Below, piece after piece: positions 37,181 to 45,726 of a DNA stretch of 48,276 nt; within the stretch, counting starts at the first letter, position 1; each line of letters begins with the position of its first letter. This stretch comes from Alphaproteobacteria bacterium. Its GTDB lineage: Bacteria > Pseudomonadota > Alphaproteobacteria > JAEUKQ01. Both the position numbers and the translations under genes were made by a program. The notes beneath the pieces were generated by a model. That model saw only the letters and a program-made list of their open reading frames with translations, did no database searches and was not told the origin of the DNA. The stretch spans positions 1 to 48,276 of the forward strand of contig JAEUKQ010000006.1 of assembly GCA_016794225.1 (NCBI GenBank), in the 5' to 3' direction.

Positions 37181-38662
37181 CTAAACAGCGCCGTGCACGC
37201 CCCCCAAACATACATATTTTATCTCGATAAAATCCTCAATACCATACTTGGAACCTTCACGCCCCATCCCACTTTCCTTAATACCGCCAAAAGGAGCAAC
37301 TTCGGTTGAGATAATCCCTGTATTAACCCCAACAATACCGCATTCAAGCGCTTCGGCCACACGCCAAACCCTTGCAACATCACGACTATAGAAATAACCC
37401 GCTAATCCATATTCGCTGGAATTAGCGAGTGTGATAGCCTCTTGTTCAGTTTTAAACCGAAAAAGCGGGGCTAAAGGACCAAAAGTTTCCTCACGCGCAA
37501 CCATCATATCTGATGTTACACCGGTCATAACAGTTGGTTCGAAGAAACTATGGCCTAGGCTATGTTTCTTGCCACCAACAATAAGTTTTGCCCCTTTCTT
37601 TAGGGCATCATCAATATGTTGTTCAACTTTTGCAACGGCTTTCATATCAATCAAAGGCCCCTGCTGAATACCTGGTTCTACACCATTTCCAACCTTTAGG
37701 TTATGTACAGCATCCCCCAATTTTTTAGCAAAAACATCATAAACTTTATCCTGAACCAACAACCGATTAGCACAAACACATGTCTGACCTGTGTTGCGAA
37801 ATTTTGAAGCCAGTGCCCCATCAACCGCTGCATCCAAATCAGCATCATCAAAAACAATGAAGGGTGCATTCCCGCCTAATTCAAGAGACAGCTTTTTAAC
37901 TGTACCTGCACATTGTTGCATCAAAATTTTCCCAACCTCGGTTGATCCGGTGAAACTAACTTTTCGCACCAAAGGATTTGTTGTCAGCTCACGGCCAATA
38001 TCCTGTGCCGATCCGGTAACAATATTTATAACTCCAGCGGGAAAACCGGCGCGTTCCGCCAACGCTACCAAGGCAAAAGCTGACAAGGGCGTTTGCGTGG
38101 CTGGTTTGATGACGACCGTACAACCGGCGGCCAAGGCAGGGCCGCATTTCCGGGTAATCATGGCATTAGGAAAATTCCACGGCGTAATGGCGGCAACCAC
38201 ACCAACCGGCTGTTTCAGCACCATAATTCTTTTATCAGGCTGGGGATGTGGGATAATATCACCATAAATGCGTTTAGCTTCTTCCGCAAACCATTCAATA
38301 AACGAGGCACCATATACAACCTCTGAGCGTGACTCGGTCAATGGCTTTCCCTGTTCGGCAGTCATAATCAAGGCTAGGTCTTCTTGGTGCTGCATAATAA
38401 GATTATACCATTGGCGCAATAAATTAGCGCGCTCCTTACCCGATTTTGCCCGCCATGCTGGCCACGCAGCCTGTGCGGCTGTAATTGCCCGCCTGGTTTC
38501 AACCCCTGTCATATAAGGAATTTCTACAATCAATTGGCCGGTTGCCGGATTTTTTACAGCAACCGTTTTTTGGTTATCTGCCCCAAGCCATTGCCCATTA
38601 ATGTACCCTAGTGGTTTTAGCAAGCCAGGGTCTTTTAAGTTTATAGATTTTATAGAATTCAT
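37181..38662 (-). CDS. gabD: Succinate-semialdehyde dehydrogenase (GabD-like)
   Basis: The 493-residue NAD(P)-dependent aldehyde dehydrogenase has VVAAITPWNFPNAMITRKCGPALAAGCTVVIKPA, the nucleotide-binding FTGSTEVGK, the general base in LELGGNAPFIVFDDADLD, and the nucleophilic cysteine in NTGQTCVCANR. Length and overall sequence fit the GabD branch, which oxidises succinic semialdehyde to succinate in GABA and related degradation. Glutarate-semialdehyde activity is also possible. No GABA transaminase is nearby. It is cotranscribed with the nicotinate phosphoribosyltransferase gene. Confidence 0.9.
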   Translation of the reverse strand: MNSIKSINLKDPGLLKPLGYINGQWLGADNQKTVAVKNPATGQLIVEIPYMTGVETRRAITAAQAAWPAWRAKSGKERANLLRQWYNLIMQHQEDLALIMTAEQGKPLTESRSEVVYGASFIEWFAEEAKRIYGDIIPHPQPDKRIMVLKQPVGVVAAITPWNFPNAMITRKCGPALAAGCTVVIKPATQTPLSAFALVALAERAGFPAGVINIVTGSAQDIGRELTTNPLVRKVSFTGSTEVGKILMQQCAGTVKKLSLELGGNAPFIVFDDADLDAAVDGALASKFRNTGQTCVCANRLLVQDKVYDVFAKKLGDAVHNLKVGNGVEPGIQQGPLIDMKAVAKVEQHIDDALKKGAKLIVGGKKHSLGHSFFEPTVMTGVTSDMMVAREETFGPLAPLFRFKTEQEAITLANSSEYGLAGYFYSRDVARVWRVAEALECGIVGVNTGIISTEVAPFGGIKESGMGREGSKYGIEDFIEIKYVCLGGVHGAV

Positions 38663-38787
38663 GGCAACCTATTAATAATTTAGTGCGTGGTAAATAAATA
38701 AAAGCCTTTATGGTAGGCGCAAAGTAACATGGATAGCTTTAATATTCAACAGTTTATCCCTAAAAAAAGTAACTGTATGTGTTAATT

Positions 38788-38817
38788 ATTCTATGATATC
38801 TATCTATTAGATAGAAT
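38788..38817. promoter_or_regulatory. Nested AT-rich inverted repeats before the DUF995-like gene
   Basis: ATTCTAT (38788-38794) pairs with ATAGAAT (38811-38817), and inside it CTATC (38800-38804) pairs with GATAG (38810-38814). They end 24 bases before the ATG at 38842, where a regulator could block transcription. The function is inferred and AT-richness makes chance matches likely. Confidence 0.25.
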
Positions 38818-38841
38818 ATTAAAATTATCGCTTAAGTTAAT

Positions 38842-39444
38842 ATGAAGGGTTATTTTTTGTATAATGAATTTTTCACAAAAAGGTTTCCTACTTATCTTAT
38901 ATTGGGCTGTTTTTTTATATGGTCTTTTTCCCTTGTAATCGCCCAGGAACAGAGTTTTTTACGATGGATTGATGATAGTGACGAACTGAATGCTCTTTTT
39001 TCCGAAAAAAGCATTTTGGGGGAATATAACAATATTTCTAACGATACATGGATTGAATACTACCGAAAAGACGGTCAGCTTATATATAAGTATGATAATT
39101 GCTATTATCGTGGCACCTGGAAAATTCAAGAAATAAACCCTAAAGCTTGCTTTTCTTATGTGGATGCACAACAACAATCAGGGTATAGGACAAGCTGTTT
39201 TTACATAGGCCTAACAGCCGATCGCCAAATTGTTTTCGCTGTTTCAACCAAAGATAGGGCAACCAATAATCCTTCAGAGTATAACTACCCATCCTTATCA
39301 GAATTATCTTTTATAGCCCGTTCTACCAACGTAGAGTTTGGTAACTTCTACAATTTACCTATCAATGATGCAACAATAACCGACGGTTTCTGTACCAACA
39401 TTATTTCACGGAAAGTAACCTGGTCGTATTTTATTCCACCGTGA
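38842..39444 (+). CDS. Secreted or lipid-anchored DUF995-like protein
   Basis: The 200-residue protein has an N-terminal hydrophobic segment (about residues 15-34, ending in VIAQ) that is likely a signal peptide with an unusually long lead. The mature part contains a pattern resembling DUF995: GEYNN...WIEYYRKDGQLIY...NCYYRGTWKIQ...KACFSY...SCFYIG, with three regularly placed cysteines. DUF995 proteins are small periplasmic proteins of unknown role common in alphaproteobacteria; the match is from memory and tentative. Its last 14 bases overlap the convergent glmS end. A weak TTAAG precedes the ATG. Confidence 0.65.
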   Translation: MKGYFLYNEFFTKRFPTYLILGCFFIWSFSLVIAQEQSFLRWIDDSDELNALFSEKSILGEYNNISNDTWIEYYRKDGQLIYKYDNCYYRGTWKIQEINPKACFSYVDAQQQSGYRTSCFYIGLTADRQIVFAVSTKDRATNNPSEYNYPSLSELSFIARSTNVEFGNFYNLPINDATITDGFCTNIISRKVTWSYFIPP

Positions 39445-41260
39445 CGCTTTTGGCAAGGTTGCGCGGTTGATCAACATCATTACCTTTCAGCCAAGCTGCC
39501 TGATAAGCTAACATTTGCATTGGCAAGGCATAAATAATAGGGCTATTGATTAGATGGGTATTGACCGGTATTTCAAGCCGATGATGAACGCCAACCTTGG
39601 CACGTTCATGTCCCTGACGATCACTAATCAAAATAACTTGCCCACCCCGTGCAGCTACAACTTCCATATTATTTAAGGTTTTATCAAGAAGATAGTCATT
39701 AGGTGCAATGACAACTACGGGAACTTTATCGTCAATAAGCGCTATTGGCCCATGTTTCATTTCACCGGCTGCATACCCTTCAGCATGAATGTAGGTTAAT
39801 TCTTTAAATTTTAATGCTCCTTCCAAAGCTAAAGGGTAAGAGACCCCGCGCCCTAAAAACAAAACATCTTTCGCTTGAGTCATTTTTTCAGCAATCTTAT
39901 GGATCATATCTTGTTTACCCAGTAACTGAGCTAAAATTGCCGGTGTTTCAAGAAGTTCGGCCGTCAATTGCTGGGCTGTTTTAACGTCAAGCTGGTGGCG
40001 TTTTAAAGCTGCATCAATAACTAAACATGCCAAAACAGTTAGCTGTGCTGTGAATGCCTTGGTTGAAGCCACTCCAATTTCTGGACCAGCCATTGTTGTT
40101 ACAACAACATCACTTTCACGTGCCATAGCACTTTCAGGAACATTGATTAAAGAAATGGTTTGCTGTCCCTGCTGTTTGGCATAGCGGATCGCCCCTAACG
40201 TATCAATCGTTTCACCCGACTGCGAAATACCTAAAGTTGCCTCGCCCGCTATAAAGCAACCTTCGCGATACCGAAATTCTGACCCGATATCGACATTGCA
40301 GGCAATCTTGGCATATTTCTCGAACCAATATTTAGCAACCATACCGCTTAAGTAGGCGGTACCACAACCTACAATATTAAGGCGTTGAATTTTATTCCAA
40401 TCAACCTGCCCAGCAAGAGATGGAAAATGGGGTAACCTGGTTTGCGGTTGCAAATAATGCTTCAGCAGATTTCCAACCACAGATGGCTGTTCATGAATTT
40501 CCTTAAGCATATAATGGCGAAATTCACCTTTTCCAATTAATTCACCGGAAAAAGCGGTTTGTTTCACAACACGACTAACCAATTTTCCACGATTGTAAAA
40601 TTGTGCCCCTTTGGGCGTCAAAACGACCCAATCATCATCTTCTAAATAGGTCACCTTATTGGTAAGTGAGGCTAAGGCAATGGCATCAGACCCCAAATAC
40701 ATTTCTCCTTGACCATAGCCTACCACCAAGGGGCTACCACGCCGCACACCTATTAACATTTCATCGCGGTGTCCAAAAAGTATCGCAAGTGAGAAAGCGC
40801 CTTTTAATCTTGGTAATGCTTCTGCCACCGCTTGTTCCGGAGTTTTTTGTTGTTCTAAAGAACGGGTAAGCAATACTGCAATAGTTTCGGTATCGGTTTC
40901 ACTATTAAAATGATATCCTTCCTTCTCTAATTCTTGTTTCAATTCCTGATAATTTTCAATAATACCATTATGAACTAAAGCTACAAGATTGGTTGCATGA
41001 GGATGAGCATTTTGTTCACTTGGTTTGCCATGGGTAGCCCAACGTGTATGACCAATACCAACTGTTCCCGGCAAAGGGCGTTCTTTGATAAGGTCGCCTA
41101 GTTTCTCAAGCTTCCCTTCAGCGCGGCGACGCTCAATATTTCCATTTACTAGTGTCGCAACCCCTGCAGAATCATACCCTCTATATTCCAACTTCTTCAG
41201 CCCATCCAACAACAGCTGAGATACCGGCCGCTTGGCAACAACACCCATAATTCCGCACAT
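39431..41260 (-). CDS. glmS: Glutamine:fructose-6-phosphate aminotransferase
   Basis: The 609-residue enzyme makes glucosamine-6-phosphate, the first step to UDP-GlcNAc. The N-terminal glutaminase domain begins MCGIMGVV with the nucleophile Cys2 (Cys1 after processing) and has GHTRWATHGKPSEQNAHPH. The isomerase domain has two SIS subdomains, with GISQSGETIDTLGA and GRGVSYPLALEGALKFKELTYIHAEGYAAGEMKHGPIALID, and the C-terminal KSVTVE is the conserved active-site tail. The ATG shares one base with the glmU stop (TAATG) and has AAGGAG upstream, so translation is coupled to glmU. I see no glmS ribozyme sequence. Confidence 0.97.
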   Translation of the reverse strand: MCGIMGVVAKRPVSQLLLDGLKKLEYRGYDSAGVATLVNGNIERRRAEGKLEKLGDLIKERPLPGTVGIGHTRWATHGKPSEQNAHPHATNLVALVHNGIIENYQELKQELEKEGYHFNSETDTETIAVLLTRSLEQQKTPEQAVAEALPRLKGAFSLAILFGHRDEMLIGVRRGSPLVVGYGQGEMYLGSDAIALASLTNKVTYLEDDDWVVLTPKGAQFYNRGKLVSRVVKQTAFSGELIGKGEFRHYMLKEIHEQPSVVGNLLKHYLQPQTRLPHFPSLAGQVDWNKIQRLNIVGCGTAYLSGMVAKYWFEKYAKIACNVDIGSEFRYREGCFIAGEATLGISQSGETIDTLGAIRYAKQQGQQTISLINVPESAMARESDVVVTTMAGPEIGVASTKAFTAQLTVLACLVIDAALKRHQLDVKTAQQLTAELLETPAILAQLLGKQDMIHKIAEKMTQAKDVLFLGRGVSYPLALEGALKFKELTYIHAEGYAAGEMKHGPIALIDDKVPVVVIAPNDYLLDKTLNNMEVVAARGGQVILISDRQGHERAKVGVHHRLEIPVNTHLINSPIIYALPMQMLAYQAAWLKGNDVDQPRNLAKSVTVE

Positions 41261-42615
41261 TATTTTTTCTCCTTGCTTTGTTGTTTCTCTAGACGATACT
41301 TAGTGGCACGCCCTAGTTTATTTATCTGGGAAGAACGTGCAACCGCTATACTATCTGCCGGAACATTTTGTGTAATAACGCTGCCCGCACCAACAATTGC
41401 TCCTTTGCCAACAACAATTGGTGCAACCAGTGATGTATTTGACCCAATAAAGCTTTCATCTTCAATGATGGTTGGATATTTGTTAACACCGTCATAATTA
41501 CATGTGACCGTTCCAGCGCCTATATTAACTGATTGCCCAATTGTTGCATCACCAACATATGAAAGATGGTTGATTTTTGCGCCCTTACCTACCGTACTAT
41601 TTTTTATTTCAACAAAATTACCGATGTGCGCTTGTTCTTGTATTTCCGTTCCTGGTCTGATTCGTGCAAAAGGGCCTATCTTAGCAAACCGCCCAACCCG
41701 GACACCTTCCAAAACCGAGAATGGGCGTATTTCTGCCCCCTCTTCAATCACAACTGCCGGACCAATATGAACAAAGGGATGAATAAGAACATCATGTGCC
41801 ATCTTAACATCAGCATTTAACCATACTGTATTTGGGTCAAGTAATGTTACACCCTTCTGCATCACTTGCTGATGCAGGCGTTTTTGCATTAGCTGATTAA
41901 CATGGGCCAACTCGGCACGCGAATTAACGCCCAAGACCTCGGTTGCTTCTGTTGCGACAACCACTGCTCGCTGACCTTGTTGATTAGCTAATTTGATAAT
42001 ATCTGTTAAATAATACTCGTTTTGAGCATTGGCATTGCTTAGCAACCCCAATAATTGGGGCAATAAAGTCCCTCGCACCATCATGATACCGGAATTACAC
42101 AAATTGATCTTTTTTTGATCGCTGGTTGTGTCACGTTCCTCGACAATCTCTTTTAACAGTCCGTTATCAATAACTAATCGGCCATAACCAGTTGGGTTGA
42201 TCATACGCATACCCAAAACAACTAGTCCGACAGGTTGTTGTTGGCCTTGTGCCTGATCAAAAATACGGCGCATATTTTCAAGGGTTTCCGCTGTAACAAG
42301 AGGGCAATCGCCATAAAGTACAAGCACATCGTGATTGGCAATATTTTGCAGTGCCGAAAGTCCTACTTGCACGGCATGTCCTGTACCCAATTGCTTGTCT
42401 TGAATGACCGTTGGCCAAGGAAATGCAACATCAGCAACATTTTGCATGTTAGGCCCAACAACAACAGCCAACTGCGATGGTTTTAGCTGAATTGCTGTAT
42501 TCATAACGTGGCGCAACATTGGCCAACCGGCAACAGGATGCAGAACCTTTGGAAGCGACGACTGCATCCGCTGACCTTTTCCTGCAGCAAGAATAACAAC
42601 TGCTAACAAAGCCAA
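41260..42615 (-). CDS. glmU: Bifunctional GlcNAc-1-P uridyltransferase / GlcN-1-P acetyltransferase
   Basis: The 451-residue enzyme performs the last two steps to UDP-GlcNAc. The N-terminal domain opens LAVVILAAGKGQRMQSSLPKVLHPVAG-like and has YGDCPLV and QNEYYLTDI. The C-terminal left-handed beta-helix shows hexapeptide repeats (AKIGPFARIRPG, AHIGNFVEIKNS, HLSYVGDATIG, NIGAGTVTCNYDG). The frame opens much further upstream at 42723, but I choose TTG 42615 because AGGGGA lies six bases before it and the protein then starts at the usual family position. It is upstream of glmS and coupled to it. Confidence 0.94.
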   Translation of the reverse strand: MALLAVVILAAGKGQRMQSSLPKVLHPVAGWPMLRHVMNTAIQLKPSQLAVVVGPNMQNVADVAFPWPTVIQDKQLGTGHAVQVGLSALQNIANHDVLVLYGDCPLVTAETLENMRRIFDQAQGQQQPVGLVVLGMRMINPTGYGRLVIDNGLLKEIVEERDTTSDQKKINLCNSGIMMVRGTLLPQLLGLLSNANAQNEYYLTDIIKLANQQGQRAVVVATEATEVLGVNSRAELAHVNQLMQKRLHQQVMQKGVTLLDPNTVWLNADVKMAHDVLIHPFVHIGPAVVIEEGAEIRPFSVLEGVRVGRFAKIGPFARIRPGTEIQEQAHIGNFVEIKNSTVGKGAKINHLSYVGDATIGQSVNIGAGTVTCNYDGVNKYPTIIEDESFIGSNTSLVAPIVVGKGAIVGAGSVITQNVPADSIAVARSSQINKLGRATKYRLEKQQSKEKK

Positions 42616-42727
42616 TTTTAATCCCCTATATAATAACATCGATACCATATCGATTTGTAGCATAAAAACGATCAAATAAAATGGCAAAAATATGGCATCA
42701 CTTACTAATAAGCAATACAGCAAGTAA

Positions 42728-43381
42728 TTAGCTAGTCTTATCGATTATACCGGGCATCATCGTATTTTGGGTATCATCAACTGCCGCTGATCCAATGTTT
42801 TTTGGACGTCCACGTCTCACATGTTGTCTTGGCTGTGATTCCTCTAATTTATGTACATTAGTTGATACAACATTAGTGGTTGGATTGGTTATAGGCACCT
42901 GCCCAATCAATGCCGCTGGCAGCTGCAGGCCATCTGGTTCGCGGGTTATCTGAAGATTCGAATCACTAGTTATGCTGTGCACGGGCATATCCATTTTTGA
43001 TGCTGTTGGAACAATTTCTTCTGTATTAGGCACATCATTCTCAGTTATTTCTTGATCCCCGGTAAATTCTTGATGATGTTCGTTTGTTCCATCAAAAGTC
43101 GTTTGATTTTGTTGGTGGCGGTCCCGGTGATCATGGTGGGGGGTATGATTAATAAGCCGGTAGTAATGTTCCGCATGTTGAAAATAATTTTCTGCAGCAA
43201 CGCGGTCACCAGAAGAGTTAGCGTCCCGGGCCATTCCCAAATATTTGTCAACTATTTGCTGTGGATTGCCACGAATCTTAACATCACCACCGTTACTTTC
43301 AAAAGTTTGATTGCGTGCAAAATTTCCCTGTTTCCGAGGATGACGCATACGTGAGCGATGGGCGATTGAACCTTGTTTCAT
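42728..43381 (-). CDS. DUF4167 domain protein (putative RNA-binding)
   Basis: The 217-residue protein has the alphaproteobacterial DUF4167 domain at its N-terminus: a basic MRHPRKQGNFARNQTFESNGGDVKIRGNPQQIVDKYLGMARDANSSGDRVAAENYFQHAEHYYRLI-type stretch (residues 12-77) that is diagnostic. The rest is His/Gln-rich (HHDHRDRHQQNQ) and then low complexity, ending in a basic RRGRPKNIG AT-hook-like motif (about 190-198), which could contact nucleic acid. The molecular role of DUF4167 is unknown. In many relatives it is encoded beside prfA-prmC; here it precedes glmU by 112 bases. The ATG lacks a clear binding site. Confidence 0.87.
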   Translation of the reverse strand: MKQGSIAHRSRMRHPRKQGNFARNQTFESNGGDVKIRGNPQQIVDKYLGMARDANSSGDRVAAENYFQHAEHYYRLINHTPHHDHRDRHQQNQTTFDGTNEHHQEFTGDQEITENDVPNTEEIVPTASKMDMPVHSITSDSNLQITREPDGLQLPAALIGQVPITNPTTNVVSTNVHKLEESQPRQHVRRGRPKNIGSAAVDDTQNTMMPGIIDKTS

Positions 43382-43697
43382 GGTTGTTTAACTGTTTCTT
43401 TCTTTGAAAAAATAAGACAAAACCGGAATGCACAAGTCGATAAGACTAGTGTCTTGAGCAAAACAGTAGCTATTGACGAGGACCATTAGTATCCTTGCAT
43501 TTAATTCCGATGATATTTGTTTTAAGCTTTCGTATCATTTATAATGATGGCCAGCTACTTTAGGGGATTGCATCACAAGCAACCAGTAAAAATATTTGCC
43601 AGAAGGCTAATTAATATTTTCCCCAATGCCGCCATAACACCTGAAAAAAAGGCAAAAATCAAGTAAAATATTATCACGCTTTATTACAAAATCACCA
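43382..43697. other. 316-base intergenic region without recognised gene
   Basis: The sequence between the DUF4167 gene and the sensor gene (both minus strand) is AT-rich. It has one perfect inverted repeat, ATCATT-TAT-AATGAT (43534-43548), and a weaker AAGAC-TAGT-GTCTT near 43440. There is no convincing frame or terminator for the sensor operon; the DUF4167 promoter must lie here. Confidence 0.45.
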
Positions 43698-44162
43698 TCA
43701 ACGTTGTTGCAAAATTGTCGATAAATCCCAACGCTGCGCTTCAGCTAATTTTTTTCTGCCTTCCATAGACAATTTTGGTAGTATATCAAAAACCAGGGCA
43801 TGGAAATTTTCTTGGATTTGGGTGTTTAATGAACGCACCTGCTGCATCAACTGGTTTATCATTGCTAAATCTTGATCAGGTTGATCAATCAGTGCCGCCA
43901 ATTTTTGGTTGGTTTGTTTCAGTTCACGTCGCAAATACTGAAACGATTCTCTTTTACTAGCAAATGACTGACTTACAAGCTGCCGATCAACAGCTGGAAG
44001 TTTTTGAATAAACCGGTTAATGGATACAGCGTTTACCCTTGGCACAGAAGGCTGTTCAACGCCACCCCACCAAAAACCTATAAAAAAGGCATTAAACATT
44101 AGCGAAAACATCAATATAATTAATAAAATGGGGGTCTTTTTAGCTATCTGTTCATTCGACAT
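43698..44162 (-). CDS. Periplasmic heavy-metal-sensor-like protein (CnrX/Spy type)
   Basis: The 154-residue protein has one N-terminal membrane anchor (about 11-33). Its periplasmic part is nearly all helical: INRFIQKLPAVDRQLVSQSF, then an extended charged helix with RRELKQTNQKLAALIDQP and LMQQVRSLNTQIQENFHALVFDILPKLSMEGRKKLAEAQ. This matches the heavy-metal resistance/CnrX-Spy fold family (an antiparallel four-helix hook). In CnrYXH such a protein senses metal and controls the anti-sigma factor. No metal-binding His/Met cluster is evident, so the signal may be periplasmic stress rather than metal. It lies 9 bases after the anti-sigma gene. Confidence 0.8.
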   Translation of the reverse strand: MSNEQIAKKTPILLIILMFSLMFNAFFIGFWWGGVEQPSVPRVNAVSINRFIQKLPAVDRQLVSQSFASKRESFQYLRRELKQTNQKLAALIDQPDQDLAMINQLMQQVRSLNTQIQENFHALVFDILPKLSMEGRKKLAEAQRWDLSTILQQR

Positions 44163-44171
44163 GGTATTGCC

Positions 44172-44645
44172 TTAATCTTCAACAATCATAATTAATGCTG
44201 GGTCTGCATAAAAATCACCAACTTCAAGATCAGTCTGTTGATAATGTTGTCCTAGCACCCAGCCACCCGATATAAAAACCATCAAAGAGGCTGACATCAG
44301 TACATAAGCACGTAGCCTTGATTTTACCCATATTTTTAGTTTGTTCCAAGTATCAAGTTGATATTCTTGAAATTTGAAAAGACTTCCTGCCTTTTGCTTG
44401 GAATGTTCCGCCCTTATTTGCTGGCATATCTGCTGGGCAAGTGACGCAGAAATAGCTGGAACATAAACGTGTCTAAGGACTGCATCCAGTTTTTTCTCTT
44501 TGCTTAAGGTTGCTGCCAATTCTTGATCTTGGGAAAGGTAACTATCTTGCATATGCTGGTGTAGCATTTTAGATGAATCCGGCCATTTTTTAGTATCTGC
44601 ACCAAAATTTTCGATCATGCAATGCAATTTTTTCTTATCGACCAT
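44172..44645 (-). CDS. Membrane anti-sigma factor
   Basis: The 157-residue protein has a cytoplasmic N-terminal part (about 1-108) and one membrane helix (about 112-130: LRAYVLMSASLMVFISGGWVLG). A short periplasmic tail follows (QQTDLEVGDFYADPALIMIVED). The N-terminal helices resemble ECF anti-sigma domains rather than a zinc-binding ZAS domain, since I see no HxxxCxxC motif. It is encoded 14 bases after the ECF sigma gene, the standard place for its inhibitor. The identification rests mainly on position and topology. Confidence 0.75.
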   Translation of the reverse strand: MVDKKKLHCMIENFGADTKKWPDSSKMLHQHMQDSYLSQDQELAATLSKEKKLDAVLRHVYVPAISASLAQQICQQIRAEHSKQKAGSLFKFQEYQLDTWNKLKIWVKSRLRAYVLMSASLMVFISGGWVLGQHYQQTDLEVGDFYADPALIMIVED

Positions 44646-44659
44646 ATTAAAATCCTTTA

Positions 44660-45238
44660 TTATATCAAATCTGCTAGTCGCAACCGTAATGATTGACGCG
44701 CCCGGATTATTAGGGACTCAAACGCTTTTAAACTGACCCCAAGAAATGATGCTGCTTCTTGATACGAAAGACCCTCGTAAAAAAATAACGTGAAAGCGAT
44801 CCTCTGGCGTACTGGCAAAACGAGCAAGGCTGCTTTTACGCGCCTTTCCGTTTCACTTTGCTGCGCTAACCCTTCCGGCGTTAGAACAGTGTTTGAAGCT
44901 GAATAAACTTTATCTTCACTTAGGTTGTTTGCTATATCCTCATTTAATTCAACATTTTTCGGTCGCCGCAACTGATCAAGACAGCAATTAACCACTACCC
45001 GATAAAACCAGGCTGTAAACGAAAGAGGACGTCTAGAGTTGTTCTGCCATTTTCCCGCTTCACGCCAAAGGCGCATCCAAGCCTCCTGTACAGCATCCTC
45101 GGCATCATGCTTCGATAACAAAAAACGATACGCTATTTGAAAATAGCGCGCTATATGTTTATCCATCAACGTTTTAAAAGCCTGTTGATCACCCGCACCA
45201 ACTTTCAAAAGCAGACTATCGTCATCATAATCGTCCAT
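44660..45238 (-). CDS. ECF-family RNA polymerase sigma factor
   Basis: The 192-residue sigma factor has region 2 (DQQAFKTLMDKHIARYFQIAYRFLLSKHDAEDAVQEAWMRLW and WFYRVVVNCCLDQLRR) and region 4 (LLVLPVRQRIAFTLFFYEGLSYQEAASFLGVSLKAFESLIIRARQSLR), with a linker about 30 residues long that is Asn/Ser-rich. This is a typical ECF group with a membrane anti-sigma partner, downstream of which is a CnrX-like sensor. Such genes usually autoregulate, but I find no obvious ECF promoter before it. The ATG follows AGGTTAG. Its regulon is not revealed by the window. Confidence 0.92.
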   Translation of the reverse strand: MDDYDDDSLLLKVGAGDQQAFKTLMDKHIARYFQIAYRFLLSKHDAEDAVQEAWMRLWREAGKWQNNSRRPLSFTAWFYRVVVNCCLDQLRRPKNVELNEDIANNLSEDKVYSASNTVLTPEGLAQQSETERRVKAALLVLPVRQRIAFTLFFYEGLSYQEAASFLGVSLKAFESLIIRARQSLRLRLADLI

Positions 45239-45304
45239 GCGTAATCTAACCTAAAATTTTATCCTACCTATAAGACGATGAATCCTCGAAAAACCTGCGC
45301 TGAT

Positions 45305-45568
45305 CTATGATAGAATAATTGCAGAAATAATAAACCCCATGATACTAGCACCAAAAATCATAGCACATAGCAAAAAACGACGATGAAAATGCTGTGCCTG
45401 GGGCAAAAAAGTATCCTTTTTAAACCACAACCAGCCATTAGCAAGAAGGTGTAAAATGCTTTGTGGTGGACGGCGACCTTTTACTAATAATTTGTAGCCA
45501 TTATAAAAAGCCATCACCCAGCTGGCAGCAGCCACCATGGCCAAGACCCAAATAATATACTGACCCAT
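45305..45568 (-). CDS. Small two-TM membrane protein
   Basis: I do not recognise this 87-residue protein. It has a membrane helix near the start (about 4-22: YIIWVLAMVAAASWVMAFYNGYK) and another at the end (about 63-86: FLLCAMIFGASIMGFIISAIILS). Between them is a basic aromatic region with GRRPPQSILHLLANGWLWFKKDTFLP. ATG 45568 has AAAGGATTGAAATA upstream; the frame opens 8 codons earlier. It lies 66 bases before the ECF sigma gene in the same orientation, so it could belong to that unit. A 7TMR or cytochrome-like role is not supported. Confidence 0.6.
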   Translation of the reverse strand: MGQYIIWVLAMVAAASWVMAFYNGYKLLVKGRRPPQSILHLLANGWLWFKKDTFLPQAQHFHRRFLLCAMIFGASIMGFIISAIILS

Positions 45569-45726
45569 TATTTCAATCCTTTTACACGACAAAAGTTATA
45601 TTGCTTTCACGAGCTAACCATGTCACAGATAATAAGAAGACTTAACGATTTTTATATGTAGTTGCCCGATATAGATAGTTGTGGAATATTTTGAAATTAT
45701 TGTCTAACAAAATCCAGTATATTACC

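Noticed and set aside
37791-38267. 158-codon frame antisense to the aldehyde dehydrogenase
   Set aside because: It is a shadow of gabD with no ribosome binding site or recognised motif.
41240-41275. glmS ribozyme or riboswitch before glmS
   Set aside because: The glmU stop abuts the glmS start, leaving no room for a leader RNA.
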